A DNA stretch of 64,000 bases, from the NCBI GenBank assembly GCA_003194525.1, contig NBIV01000034.1:248001-312000 (forward strand). Reading direction: 5' to 3'. Below, in pieces: positions 40,825 to 50,392 of this stretch; position 1 is the first letter of the stretch; each line of letters starts with the position of its first letter. The DNA comes from Gracilariopsis chorda (Eukaryota > Rhodophyta > Florideophyceae > Gracilariales > Gracilariaceae). The notes beneath the pieces are model-generated. The model had not been told where the DNA came from, did not search any database, and saw only the letters and a program-made list of their open reading frames with translations. The position numbers and the translations under genes are program-made.

Positions 40825-42309
40825 ATGGCAGCTTTCGTCTCCCCCTCCTTCTTCGTACACCCCCTTCGTCCCCCTCTCCGCATCTCCTCCCAACGCCCAC
40901 CCGTCATGCGCCCCTTCCCCCCCCGTCGTCTCCAAGTGCACGCAAGAGCAGACACCGGCACCACCCCCGAAGAAGCCGTGGCAGCCGCCACAGCGCGACA
41001 TTCATACGCCGTTGCAGACGGAAATAACCTCCAACTAACCGCCACCCCACCCCGAAAAATCGCCCTGCTCGTTGAGCCCTCCCCATTCACTCACACCTCT
41101 GGATACTCCAATCGGTTTAAAAACCTCATCTTGCAGCTTCGTCAAGCCGGTGACGACGTGTTGGTCGTCGTTCCAGACAACGACCCCAACGCCCCCACCG
41201 AGTTTGCCGGAGCCACCATTGTAAACGTGCCGGGCTTTCGTTTTCCTCTGTACCGACGCATCACGCTTACGCTCGGCTTGAGGGGCGTGTATCGCGCCTT
41301 GAAGCAATTTGATCCCGACGTTATTCATCTTACCACGCCTGGCTTCCTCATCTTTTCTACCCTCTTGTACGCTCGTTTGCTACGCAAGGCGATTTTGCTC
41401 AGTTATCACACCCACCTGCCTATCTACGCAAAGGACTACGGTTTGGGCACTTTTCAGGGCGTCATCTGGACCATGTTACGTCTGCAGCATAATCGCGCCG
41501 ACTTCACGCTCACCACCTCTCCGCAGCTGTGTGAAGAGCTTGTTGAGAATGGGTTTGAGCGCGTTGGGTTGTGGAGAAAGGGCATTGACACGCACATATT
41601 CAACCCAAAGTACAAGTGCGCTAATATGCGTCATCAGTTGACGCAGGGCAACCCGCAAGACCCGCTTTTGATTTACGTTGGTCGCATTGGAGCCGAGAAG
41701 AATCTTATCTTTTTTAAACAGCTGATGGCACGATTTCCGCACTGTCGCCTGGCGCTTGTCGGAGACGGGCCGTATAAACATACGTTGCAGAAGGAATTGG
41801 CCGGAACGAAAACTGTGTTCACGGGTATTCTACACGGCGAAACTCTTAGTAGGGCTTTTGCATCGGCTGATGTTTTCGTCATGCCGTCGGAGTCGGAAAC
41901 TTTGGGATTCGTTGTTCTGGAGTCTATGGCGTCTGGCGTGCCGGTGGTGGGGGCGGACGCGGGCGGCATTCCGGATATTATTAACGACGGGGAAAATGGC
42001 TTCTTGTTTTCGCGGGGTAGTCACGATGAATGTGCGAATCGGGTGGAAAGGTTGCTGGGTGATGGTGAGCTGAGAGCGCGCATGGGGCAGAATGCGCGCG
42101 ATGAGGCGCTGAAATGGAGCTGGAGAGCTTCTGCGGCGGCTACGAGAAATGTGGGATATGGACGCGCGATCTCTAACTTCAAGTATCGCGCTATGGGTGG
42201 ACTGGGCTTGCCGCGTTCGCTTACTTGGCTGCGGTGGATTCGCGTCAAGTTGGCGATGTTGAAGCAACGACTTTTCGGACGCCTGCTGGTTGGATTAAAT
42301 GCGCATTAG
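40825..42309 (+). CDS. SQD2: Sulfolipid synthase SQD2-like glycosyltransferase, plastid
   Basis: Transfers sulfoquinovose from UDP-sulfoquinovose to diacylglycerol in the plastid envelope, the last step of sulfolipid (SQDG) synthesis. 494 residues from the ATG at 40825; earlier in-frame ATGs (40669) precede a proline-rich segment that looks untranslated. Residues ~1-60 fit a transit peptide. The GT-B fold starts at KIALLVEPSPFTHTSGYSNR (SQD2 signature), then VIHLTTPGFLIF, LLSYHTHLPIYAKDYGLG, LWRKGIDTHIFNPKY, LIYVGRIGAEKNL, LALVGDGPYK and SADVFVMPSESETLGFVVLES (EX7E). Length and motif order agree with plant and cyanobacterial SqdX/SQD2. Intronless. Next to an acyltransferase gene on the same strand, but 295 bp apart. 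Confidence 0.93.
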   Translation: MAAFVSPSFFVHPLRPPLRISSQRPPVMRPFPPRRLQVHARADTGTTPEEAVAAATARHSYAVADGNNLQLTATPPRKIALLVEPSPFTHTSGYSNRFKNLILQLRQAGDDVLVVVPDNDPNAPTEFAGATIVNVPGFRFPLYRRITLTLGLRGVYRALKQFDPDVIHLTTPGFLIFSTLLYARLLRKAILLSYHTHLPIYAKDYGLGTFQGVIWTMLRLQHNRADFTLTTSPQLCEELVENGFERVGLWRKGIDTHIFNPKYKCANMRHQLTQGNPQDPLLIYVGRIGAEKNLIFFKQLMARFPHCRLALVGDGPYKHTLQKELAGTKTVFTGILHGETLSRAFASADVFVMPSESETLGFVVLESMASGVPVVGADAGGIPDIINDGENGFLFSRGSHDECANRVERLLGDGELRARMGQNARDEALKWSWRASAAATRNVGYGRAISNFKYRAMGGLGLPRSLTWLRWIRVKLAMLKQRLFGRLLVGLNAH

Positions 42310-42604
42310 CTAAAAGGGGTATATCTTGATATTGTTTTGTGGGTTTTTTTTTTTTTTTTTTTTTGTGTTTTTGTGTTTTTGTGTTGTTTTTGCTGTGTGT
42401 GCACAGCATTTTTTTTTGTTTTTCGGCGAGTTGATGCACTGTCTTCAGGTTGCTGTGGTTGTGATTTAGATATGGATCGTTGGCGGCCGAATCTCGTTGA
42501 AGCTGTGCAAGTTGTCGCTCCAGCGCTTTGACTTGCTCCTGATCACCCCCCGCTTCCCTTTGTGGTGTGTGTGTCTTGCTGAGTGGCACGGTCGCACACT
42601 CGCC

Positions 42605-43537
42605 ATGACGCTGGTGAACAAGTTGTCCCAACTGGCGTTTGCGCTGGCGTTTCTCAACTGTCTGCTGGTAACGTGGATGCTGACGATGATGGTGCACGTG
42701 GTGCCGTTCCTCGGAAGCCGTCGTCAAAGAGAGTCGTACTCAATCGCGATCTCGTCGCTAATGTTCCGCTACCTAATGGTGAAGCCGTGCCCGTGGATCC
42801 GCGTGCGCGGCGTCAACGAGCTGTATGAGAGTCTTGCGGAGGCGGGCAAAGAACGCGCCGCCCCTTATATCATCGCCAACCACAACTCCAAGCTGGACTC
42901 TTTGCTCATTACGGCGCTGCTTCCCACGTGGCTAGGCCCGAGATTGCGCTCGCTTATCAAGAAGGCGCTGTTCGATGAGCCGCTGTTCGGCGGCATTTGC
43001 GAGCGCGTGGGGCATTTCGCCGTGTATTATAAAGGCGCGAAGGAAGGTGAGTTCGGGGTGAATAAGGAGGCGCAGGCTAGTGTTGCGCGTGCTATGGATG
43101 AGTTTGTTGCAAACGATGGGGGCTTGTTGATGTACGTTTTGGGCTTTTTTTTTTTAATTTTATTTTTTTGTTTGCTTCCTCGTGCGCTGGGCGCTGTTGC
43201 TGACGACGTTGTGATGGGTTGTGAGTGTAGATTTCCAGAAGGGCAGTTGAATCGCAATAGCAGAAAGGTGCAAACGCTTCGTCGAGGGGCGTTCAGCTTG
43301 CCCATCAAACATGGCAAGGCGATATGGGCATTTCTTAACGTTGGGTGCGAACGGTGTTGGCCGACGAATAGCGCAATTGGTGGAATTCCTGCCAATATTT
43401 ACGTCAAGCTGATCAAGGTTACGGATGATGCTTCTGCGTTTGATACGATCGCACTAGCGGAACATGCTCAACAGGTGATGCAACGCGAATTGGATAAGAT
43501 GTATGCTGTGTGTGACGGCGAGCTGAAACAGGCTTGA
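42605..43537 (+). CDS. Acyltransferase of the LPLAT/PlsC family (1-acylglycerol-3-phosphate type), one intron
   Basis: Exons 42605-43131 and 43231-43537; the intron 43132-43230 is 99 nt (GTACGT...GTGTAG). Membrane-bound acyltransferase for lysophosphatidic acid or another lysophospholipid. Residues 5-35 hold a hydrophobic segment. Block I NHNSKLDSL (HX4D catalytic motif), block II around the KALFDEPLFGG region, block III GLLIFPEGQLNR, which is read correctly only after splicing. The intron is a multiple of three and lacks stops, so a retained intron would add 33 hydrophobic residues exactly before the FPEG motif. The start at 42605 is preferred over 42497 because it starts the membrane anchor. 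Confidence 0.88.
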   Translation: MTLVNKLSQLAFALAFLNCLLVTWMLTMMVHVVPFLGSRRQRESYSIAISSLMFRYLMVKPCPWIRVRGVNELYESLAEAGKERAAPYIIANHNSKLDSLLITALLPTWLGPRLRSLIKKALFDEPLFGGICERVGHFAVYYKGAKEGEFGVNKEAQASVARAMDEFVANDGGLLMYVLGFFFLILFFCLLPRALGAVADDVVMGCECRFPEGQLNRNSRKVQTLRRGAFSLPIKHGKAIWAFLNVGCERCWPTNSAIGGIPANIYVKLIKVTDDASAFDTIALAEHAQQVMQRELDKMYAVCDGELKQA

Positions 43538-43591
43538 TGCTTTTTTTTTTGAAGGGGTGGAGGGGAGGGGAGAGCGGCAGAAGGAGCTTTT

Positions 43592-43915
43592 TCATTTGTT
43601 GAGGAAGAGTGATATTGCCATTACGGCGCAACAGGCCGATACGAATGGACTCAATCTCTCACCTGCATGCGTTTGTATGTGATTTTTTGTTTTGTTTTTG
43701 CGGCGAGTTAGCACGGGTGTTGTGGGCGGGTTGTTGCCGATTGAGAAGGGAACAAGGTGTAGCTTACCGATTCGAGCGGCCTTCCAAAAGATGCCCAGGA
43801 AGCCGGTCTTGTTGCGATCCAGTAAAGAGGGGTACATGGATCGGATATAAGCGCAGGTGCAGATGACGAGTAGAATGACGATGAGCAAGCTCTCAAAGTT
43901 GAACACGGCCGACAT
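43592..43915 (-). CDS. Kish / TMEM167 secretory-pathway membrane protein, one intron
   Basis: Small two-span Golgi membrane protein needed for constitutive secretion in animals. Exons 43915-43768 and 43662-43592; intron 43767-43663, 105 nt, GTAAGC...TGCAG. The spliced product has 72 residues, exactly the usual length. Exon 1: [50 protein letters not shown]. Exon 2: [19 protein letters not shown]. The intron is a multiple of three and has no stop, so an unspliced frame stays open. The match to TMEM167 is nearly residue by residue in the N-terminal half. Confidence 0.95.
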   Translation of the reverse strand: MSAVFNFESLLIVILLVICTCAYIRSMYPSLLDRNKTGFLGIFWKAARIGKLHLVPFSIGNNPPTTPVLTRRKNKTKNHIQTHAGERLSPFVSACCAVMAISLFLNK

Positions 43916-44661
43916 GTCTCAGGCGGCGCGCATGCGAGCGGCGGGCGGTTGAAGGCGGTGGGCGGGCGCGGGCGCGGGCTGTGGTTGTTGCAAGTGGCGC
44001 AGGGCGCGGGAGACTGCGCGCGGATACGCGCGGACACTGGGCGGGTAGCACCGGGTAGCGCGGGGTAGCACCGGGTAGCGCGGGGTAGCCGGTGCGGCGC
44101 GCTGACAGCGGACTGTCGGGGCGTGTGGACGTGGCGCCAACACGACACATTTGAGCTTTACGACTTGGGGCGGTGTCAGCCACACGTGCAATGCGCTCAC
44201 AGACACTGTTCTCTTCTGCGTGACGCTGCACGCCGCCAGCCAAGTCTTCATCGACACAGCACCCACTCCACCATCTCCGTGTATACACGCTCCATAATCT
44301 GCGACAACCACCGCCGTCACCAGCCCTATCTCCGCCGCCACTCCCCGCGCTCCCCTCCCCTCCCCTCCCCTCCCCTTTCCTCCCATCCCATCCCATCCCC
44401 TCCCCCCCGACGCATTGCGCAATCAGTAAATAGTTTTAGAAACATTACAAACAGGTCCACCAGCACACAAAACTACACACACACACACACACAAAAACCA
44501 TATCCAACACATTCACAAAAAAGTAAGAAAAGAAGAAGAAGAAGAAGAAGAAGAAGAAGACAGAACAGCACTTCCAAAGCAGTTAGATAAGAATAAAGAA
44601 GCAAACCGAACAACAACAACAACAACAACAAGTAAAACAGCACAACAGCTCACAAACAGGC
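43916..44661. repeat. Low-complexity intergenic region with several simple repeats
   Basis: In order: a G-rich repeat of about 22 bp (GCGGGTAGCACCGGGTAGCG type, 44040-44095); pyrimidine runs CTCCC x5 and CATCC (44340-44410); (CA)n at 44472-44494; (GAA)n at 44530-44560; (AAC)n at 44607-44631. It lies between the Kish start and the 3' end of the polyQ gene, so it should contain the Kish promoter. No other gene seen. Confidence 0.75.
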
Positions 44662-45478
44662 CTATGGTGCGTCAGCAAGCTTATCGTTCTTTTGTACCGA
44701 CGTGCTCTCAGCCGCCAAAACAGCATTTCTCGTGCTGCGCACCGCACTGGCAGTGGACGCAGCGTCAGCTCGCAAATGAGCACGCGGAAGCGCAGAGGCG
44801 CCTCCCCCAGCGCTACTACTAGAAGCACCGCCGCCTTCGCCACCACCATCGCCAACATGTTGCGCAGCGTGTGCATTATTACTGGCGTGCACGCCATTCG
44901 CGCCACCTACTACAGAGCCCGCCGCAGCGTCACTTGCCACATGTGCATCATGGTTGCTCATCGGTTGCGGCGACGCGTACGGCGGCGCTGTGCCAGGCGC
45001 GGTATGCATCAGCTGCGCGCCTGACAAGAACAGCATGCGTAGTACCAGATACTCCGCCGCGCGATTCATGGCCTCTTGCTGCGGGGTTGGAGTGGCGGTA
45101 GGATTAGCCGCCTTGTTGCTGAGCGACACGAGCGCGTCGCGCAGACACACGCGGGCGGACACGTCTAAAGAGGCGATGCTGGATTGTAATCGCTGCACGA
45201 CGGGAACTAAGTCGGCGTCTCGGGATAGTAGTGGCGATGGGGCGGGAGGAACGGACGTTCTGGAACGACGGCATGCTTGTTCGTGCCTTCTGAAATTGGC
45301 GCCGTTGTTTGATACCGCTTTGCCGCAAAAGGAGCACACGGCGGTGGGGACGCGCTTTCCGGACGTGGATGAGGGCGAGAGTGACGGCGGCGGTGGTCGC
45401 TTTCTCGGGGTGGACGGCGGCGGTGGTGGAGCGGCGATTTGCGTTTGCGGTAGCGCTTGCTGTTGTTGATGTTGTTGC

Positions 45479-45509
<31 letters not shown>

Positions 45510-45777
45510 GCTGTTGCTGTTGCTGTTGCGCTTGTTGTTGGTGGGGAGGGGCGGGCTGCAGCTCAGGCGGGGTGTGTTTGGGTGATGCGGGGGTGCCATT
45601 AGAGGCGAGCGCAGGCTCCATGTAGGAAAGCGGGTACAAGTCGGGAGCAAGGGGGTCCAAAGCCCAGTCGGCGGGCTCTGTGGGCGGCAGGCTAAGCAGC
45701 ATAGGGTCCATAGCATCATCGGATTCAAAAGGTTCCAGCGCGCCGAACACGCCGTTATCGCGGGGCGCGTCCGCCAT
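44662..45777 (-). CDS. PolyQ zinc-finger protein with an LNK-like motif
   Basis: 371 residues from the ATG at 45777 (MADAPRDNGVFGALEPFESD); the frame is open to 45996, but that part is arginine-rich and has leader-like composition. Features in order: acidic N-terminus (~1-50); glutamine tract at ~75-105 encoded mostly by (CAA/CAG)n; a short zinc finger CSFCGKAV...FRRHEQAC (C2HC) at ~145-167; then RLQSSIASLDVSARVCLRDALVSL near residue 200. That last block resembles the R(L)xxxxxxLDxxTRxCIRDSLYRLA motif I recall from plant LNK clock coactivators. The tail is Ala/Gly/Ser-rich. Probably a nuclear transcription regulator; the function as a clock protein is inference only. Confidence 0.7.
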
Positions 45778-46259
45778 GACGAGGGGGGGTGTTGTGGAGG
45801 AGGGGGGTGTGCGCGAGGGGGAGATTGGACGGACGGGTGCGATGAGGGGCGAGAAGCACGTTGACACTCTTCTCTCTCTCCGTTTGCGCGGCAGCGCGCG
45901 GGTGGCGCACCGACGACGGGCTGGCGGAGTGTGTGGTGGACGCGCTCCGTCTTGCGTGTGCGCGACGCGTCGGCACGTGCGTCCACAGCTGTCCACGTGC
46001 GCGGCGCGTCGTGTGGGGGCGACGCTTCACGGCTGGCGCGCGCAGCGCCGTCCGTTTTGACACGGCGCGCGGCGCGCACGCGCCGCTGCAAAAGTTTTGC
46101 ATGCGCCAATTGCGCCGCGCGCAAAGTAATTGCGGCCGCGCGTGGCCGCACGTGTCGTCGCGGCTGGTTCACGCTGGCGTCGCGCCCCGTCCGCGCCGCG
46201 CTACAAGAGCGCGCTCACGTTCAGTCGCGTAGCTCTCCCACCACCTGCTCGCACGCGCC

Positions 46260-47000
46260 ATGGGAGCCGTCGTCGGGAGGATCGCCGAGGAAACGCCCAA
46301 CCACTCCGTCGTCGCGCGCGCAGATGGCTATCAGGTGTGGCGCTATCCCGGCACCATCGTGGCCGTAGTGCGCGCCCACAAACTCGACGACCAAAACCCC
46401 CCCCGCGGAGACCAGTTCAACAACCAGGCGTTCCGCGCCCTCGCGCGCTACATCGGCGTCTTCGGCCCCCCCCAGAACAACGCCCAAGCCGGCGCCGGCG
46501 CCGGCGCCGACGCCGACGCCAACGCGCAGTCGCTGTCCATGACCGCCCCCGTCATCCTCCGCTCCCCGCAGAAACTCGCCATGACCGCGCCCGTCATTCT
46601 GCCCAAGCCGCAGAAGCTCCACATGGCCGCCCCCGTCGTCGTGCGCCAGCACGACCACGATGCCGATTGCATGATGTTCGTCCTGCCCAGTCACATCAAC
46701 ACCGTGCACGACGCCCCCCGTCCAAACAACAGCGCCATATCCATCGAACAGTTACCGCCCGGTCGTTGCGAAGCAGTGCTGTCCTTCAGCGGCATCTTCG
46801 ACATGACCCGCGCGTCCGAGCACGCGCACAAACTGTTGCAGCTTTTGGAGCGCGACGGAGTTACTGTCACAGGCGACTGGAACGCCCAGGGCTACAACCC
46901 GCCGTTTACCTTGCCGTGGTTGCGCAGAAATGAAATTCACGTTCCCGTCGATTCCGCCCCGTATCAGCGCGTTGAGGGAGAAGCAAAGGCCTCTGACTAG
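46260..47000 (+). CDS. SOUL/HEBP haem-binding family protein
   Basis: 246 residues. It binds tetrapyrroles in the cytosol or plastid in other algae and plants. The SOUL domain spans most of the protein: DGYQVWRYPGTIVAVV near the start, FRALARYIGVFG, an Ala/Gly/Asp-rich insert (~74-88), MTAPVILRSPQKLAMTAPVI, MMFVLPSHI, LPPGRCEAVLSFSG and WNAQGYNPPFTLPWLRRNEI at the end. The insert and the double MTAPV unit (a partial duplication in the middle) are unusual. No signal or transit peptide is obvious. Divergent to the polyQ gene, start codons 480 bp apart. Confidence 0.9.
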   Translation: MGAVVGRIAEETPNHSVVARADGYQVWRYPGTIVAVVRAHKLDDQNPPRGDQFNNQAFRALARYIGVFGPPQNNAQAGAGAGADADANAQSLSMTAPVILRSPQKLAMTAPVILPKPQKLHMAAPVVVRQHDHDADCMMFVLPSHINTVHDAPRPNNSAISIEQLPPGRCEAVLSFSGIFDMTRASEHAHKLLQLLERDGVTVTGDWNAQGYNPPFTLPWLRRNEIHVPVDSAPYQRVEGEAKASD

Positions 47001-47212
47001 AACTGTTAACGTAACGCTTTATCATCTGTAACCCCCACCCCTTGCCTGCTCGCATCATGTGCACATGCTTGTTACTTGTGTGTTAAACAACTGTAAACTG
47101 CGCCTTGCTCAACGCCTTCCTTACCATGCCCGCATGCATGCGCTTCGCTGTGCTTGCACAAACCAACGCCGTGCGTGCACACGGCGTGCGTCAACCTTTC
47201 ACCATCCCCTCT

Positions 47213-47764
47213 TCAAAACGGCACCTTCCCGTCGTCAGACACGCCGTCCTGCTCATCGTCAGTGCCCCGCGGGGACGACAAGACGCGCACCATTCCGAAC
47301 CCCTGTGACACGTTCACGTTCACAAACTGTCGAGTATGTCCATCTCGCTGCACCGTGCGAACGTTCATCAATCCCTCCACGTACACGTGCGTGCCGACGG
47401 GCAGCGCGTGGAAGAACGAGAAGCCCGGCGTGGATTCAGACACAAACACGCTATGCCACTGAGTTTGTAAACGCCTTTCGCCGAGCTCGCCGGAGCTTGC
47501 ATGCGATGTTGCCACGCTCAGATACAGCGTTTGAGAGCCGTCGTGGTTCCACTTCAGCTGGGGGGTGATGCCGGTTCGTCCTATTAGCGTTAGCTTGCAC
47601 AGACTCTTGTACGCGGATTGCTGTCGACGGGGGAGGGGCGCCGATGCTGGGGGGTGCGTCTGGCTTGTTTCGTCGTGAAATGGTCGTTTTGGGGCGCTTG
47701 TTGTTGCGCTTGTGAGGCGCTTGTACAGCGGCGTGCACCTTCGCACAAGTGGTGAACAAAGCAT
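47213..47764 (-). CDS. Single-stranded DNA-binding protein, organellar (SSB)
   Basis: 183 residues from the ATG at 47764 (MLCSPLVRRCTPLYKRL), which begins a basic, Ser/Thr-rich transit peptide for mitochondrion or plastid. The OB fold starts at KLTLIGRTGITPQLKW, continues with TLYLSVATS and the SSB hallmark TQWHSVFV, then VGTHVYVEGLMNVRTVQRDG. The C-terminal tail is acidic and ends GKVPF, like the DDDIPF tip of bacterial SSBs that recruits partner proteins. Length and order agree with mitochondrial SSB (replication/repair of organelle DNA). The frame open up to 47860 is leader. Confidence 0.85.
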   Translation of the reverse strand: MLCSPLVRRCTPLYKRLTSATTSAPKRPFHDETSQTHPPASAPLPRRQQSAYKSLCKLTLIGRTGITPQLKWNHDGSQTLYLSVATSHASSGELGERRLQTQWHSVFVSESTPGFSFFHALPVGTHVYVEGLMNVRTVQRDGHTRQFVNVNVSQGFGMVRVLSSPRGTDDEQDGVSDDGKVPF

Positions 47765-48052
47765 CGTGCTTTCACGGCGGCTGTTTGGGACGAGCTTTTG
47801 ATCGGCGCGTCGGGGAAGGTTTGTTACTGGGTGGCCGGAATGGGGGCGCACATTGCCCATTTCTGGTGCGCTGAGCGCGGATCAACAGCTGTTTGATTGT
47901 GCGCAATGTGGCTGTGCATGGCCGTCGTCGGCTGATCGCGGATCAATTTTGCATGGGGGATCACGTCCTATGTGCATACCTTCGTAGATACACGTATCAA
48001 AGGCACACTTCCCTGTTCGTCGCTTCTATGTACCTGTACCGTTCATCTCTCT
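47765..48052. other. Divergent intergenic region, SSB and KAE1
   Basis: Upstream regions of the minus-strand SSB gene and the plus-strand KAE1 gene. No recognisable promoter motif; the KAE1 side continues into a tandem repeat. Confidence 0.35.
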
Positions 48053-48172
48053 GGACTTGTGAACTAAACTCCGCTCATCTCACTGGACTTGTGAACTAAA
48101 CTCCGCTCATCTCACTGGACTTGTGAACTAAACTCCGCTCATCTCACTGGACTTGTGAACTAAACTCCGCTT
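48053..48172 (+). repeat. 32-bp tandem repeat, four copies, just upstream of KAE1
   Basis: GGACTTGTGAACTAAACTCC starts at 48053, 48085, 48117 and 48149 (period 32; the last copy is shortened). The copies are almost identical. The array ends 39 bp before the KAE1 start codon, so it lies in the promoter or 5' leader. Confidence 0.93.
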
Positions 48173-48210
48173 CACCCGCCCCAAGTTGCGTCACTCCCAA
48201 TCGCTGCAAA

Positions 48211-49293
48211 ATGGTCGCTCCATCCATTGAATCCAAAACACAACCGAGCCCCGCACAGGAGCAACCCCGCTACATTCTAGGCCTAGAGGGAAGCGCCAAC
48301 AAAATCGGCGTCGCCGTGGTTTCCACGCAAGGCCAAATCCTGTCCAACGTTCGCGAAACGTTCGTGCCGCCCACTGGCCACGGTTTCCTCCCCCGAGAAA
48401 CCGCTCAACACCATCGACAACACGTTGTCCCCTTGATTGCCCGCGCTCTCAAACAGGCTGACATCCACCCCGACCAAATTCTCTGCATTGGGTATACAAA
48501 GGGCCCTGGCATGGGCGCCCCCCTACGATCCGTCGCTGTCGCAGCTCGTACTGTCGCCCTCTTGTGGCGCTGTCCCATCGTCCCTGTCAACCATTGTGTT
48601 GCCCACATTGAAATGGGTAGACTGGTTACTGCGTCTCACAATCCTGTCGTGCTCTACGTTTCTGGGGGTAACACCCAGGTCATTGCCTATGCTCACAATC
48701 GCTACCGCATTTTTGGCGAGACCATTGACATTGCAGTTGGAAACTGTCTCGACCGCTTTGCAAGAGTCGTCGGTCTTCCGAACGCTCCTTCCCCCGGCTA
48801 CAACATTGAACAAGCCGCCAAGAAGGGCGGCGTGCAAAACCGAAAGTTTATGCAACTCCCGTACGTGGTGAAAGGAATGGACGTTTCATTCTCTGGTTTG
48901 CTGTCGTTTATTGAAACAGAAGCGAAAAAAGTGCTCGCTGAGCAAACCTACACCGTCGAAGACTTGTGTTTCAGTCTGCAAGAAACGGTCTTTGCAATGT
49001 TAGTCGAGGTCACCGAACGAGCTATGGCCCATTGTGGACAGAGTGATGTGCTCTGCGTCGGTGGCGTTGGCTGTAATGTTAGATTGCAGCAAATGCTTAG
49101 CGACATGGCGGCCGACAGGGGAGGCCGTGCTTTCTGTACCGATGAGCGCTTCTGTATTGACAACGGCGCCATGGTTGCTTGGACTGCCGCCTTAATGTTC
49201 CAAGCCGGTGCTGGCGCAGTCCCTGTCGCTCAAGCCACGTGCACCCAGCGATTTCGAACCGATGACGTATACGTCAATTGGCGCGATGACTAG
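48211..49293 (+). CDS. tRNA N6-threonylcarbamoyladenosine synthase subunit KAE1/OSGEP (KEOPS)
   Basis: Catalytic subunit that transfers threonylcarbamoyl to A37 of ANN-decoding tRNAs. 360 residues, a typical length for the cytosolic KEOPS form. ASKHA fold: [16 protein letters not shown] at the start; [30 protein letters not shown]; the iron-binding HxxxH motif in [82 protein letters not shown]. There is no organelle-targeting extension, unlike Qri7/OSGEPL1, so the KEOPS assignment is preferred. Intronless. Confidence 0.96.
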   Translation: MVAPSIESKTQPSPAQEQPRYILGLEGSANKIGVAVVSTQGQILSNVRETFVPPTGHGFLPRETAQHHRQHVVPLIARALKQADIHPDQILCIGYTKGPGMGAPLRSVAVAARTVALLWRCPIVPVNHCVAHIEMGRLVTASHNPVVLYVSGGNTQVIAYAHNRYRIFGETIDIAVGNCLDRFARVVGLPNAPSPGYNIEQAAKKGGVQNRKFMQLPYVVKGMDVSFSGLLSFIETEAKKVLAEQTYTVEDLCFSLQETVFAMLVEVTERAMAHCGQSDVLCVGGVGCNVRLQQMLSDMAADRGGRAFCTDERFCIDNGAMVAWTAALMFQAGAGAVPVAQATCTQRFRTDDVYVNWRDD

Positions 49294-49441
49294 TCTTCTT
49301 TCTGTTCTTAGTCTGTTGCCCCTCCCAGTGTTGAGCGCACCCACGTTTTGCCCCGCTTTCTTGATGTGAGGATCGCTTATTCCATCATATCAAGAAAACG
49401 TCAAAACGTCTTAACGTGACGGTACTCTACCGCCCAACCTT

Positions 49442-50392
49442 TCACTTCGATCTTGAGAATCCCCATACGTATGTTGCGGGTTGCTCCCCACCGTACCGAC
49501 CAAACTTCATAGGTGCATACGCTAGCAATAATCGAGAAGGGTGCCAAGCAAACCCGTTTAGTACGGCAACTGTTGAGATAGAGTGCACCAATGACCCATT
49601 GGACGAATCTGTAATGTCAATACGCTCCAAATCCCCCGTAAGTGCCAGGTATTGACCTTCGTAAGAATAATCGAGCAGCTGCACCGGTTTCTCCCACCGA
49701 TCAATAGTGAAGATGTTCGACAGACTCATGGAATCCCAAACGCTCACGCATGTGTCAAGACTGGCCACTGAAACGTATCGACCTTTAGGATCACACGCGA
49801 TTCCCATGCACGTATCCACATGGCCTTGCACCGTTATAATATGTTCAAGAGAGGGCCATGCAAAAGCGTCCACGCTTCCATCCCCGCGCGTAAACAGAAT
49901 TCTTCGTCCGTCTGGTGTCCATCGGAACTGGTTCACTTCACCGTCGAACGGCATTTTCTTTCGAACCGTCCAAGTCAAGCAATCCACAAAGTAAATTGTA
50001 TTACTCGACAACCCGATCGCCACAGTGTTCCCGTCAGGTGCCCAATCTGCGAACAAGCATTTGGAATCTGTCGATAAGGAATGAATTGCCCGAGAGCCCG
50101 TTCGCGTATCGTACACATTGATTAAGCAGTCTACACCGCCTGTAACAAACATGTCCGGAGAAGTTTGACTTGGAACCATTGCTTCGATGTTCTTCGTGTG
50201 ACCATGACACTCGTGCAAGAAGTGTCGCTCTGGTCTTGTACTCATTTCCAAGCTTTGAGTGTCGTAAACCAACACCGTTGAAGCGTCACCGGCGGCCAAG
50301 AGTCGTGATCCATCCAAGTTCCATGCGACGGCGGTCACAGAAGAGCGATGACCGAAACAGCGCTTCGATTCTAAGTCGTGAAAAACGGACAT
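49442..50392 (-). CDS. THO complex subunit 3 (THOC3/TEX1), WD40 protein
   Basis: 316 residues from the ATG at 50392 (MSVFHDLESKRCFGHR); the frame is open to 50677. Six to seven WD40 repeats: SVTAVAWNLDGSRLLAAGD, CHGHTKNIEAMVPSQTSP with VYDTRTG, LFADWAPDGNTVAIG, VNQFRWTPDGRRILFTRGDG, GIACDPKGRYVSVASLDTC with VWDSMSLS, LLDYSYEGQYLALTGD with IDITDSSNG, and GFAWHPSRLLLAYAP. The order, spacing and the ending match THOC3/TEX1, part of the THO complex that couples transcription to mRNA export. Other WD40 proteins are less likely because of the 'IDI' stretch and C-terminal WHP block. Confidence 0.85.
   Translation of the reverse strand: MSVFHDLESKRCFGHRSSVTAVAWNLDGSRLLAAGDASTVLVYDTQSLEMSTRPERHFLHECHGHTKNIEAMVPSQTSPDMFVTGGVDCLINVYDTRTGSRAIHSLSTDSKCLFADWAPDGNTVAIGLSSNTIYFVDCLTWTVRKKMPFDGEVNQFRWTPDGRRILFTRGDGSVDAFAWPSLEHIITVQGHVDTCMGIACDPKGRYVSVASLDTCVSVWDSMSLSNIFTIDRWEKPVQLLDYSYEGQYLALTGDLERIDITDSSNGSLVHSISTVAVLNGFAWHPSRLLLAYAPMKFGRYGGEQPATYVWGFSRSK

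Noticed and set aside
45207..46172. 321-codon minus-strand ORF with a polyasparagine run
   Set aside because: It is another frame of the polyQ tract and leader of the 44662-45777 gene; the real frame has the zinc finger and acidic N-terminus.
48053..48172. Regular 32-bp repeats that could suggest a CRISPR array
   Set aside because: The units abut without spacers and the host is a eukaryote; it is a minisatellite.
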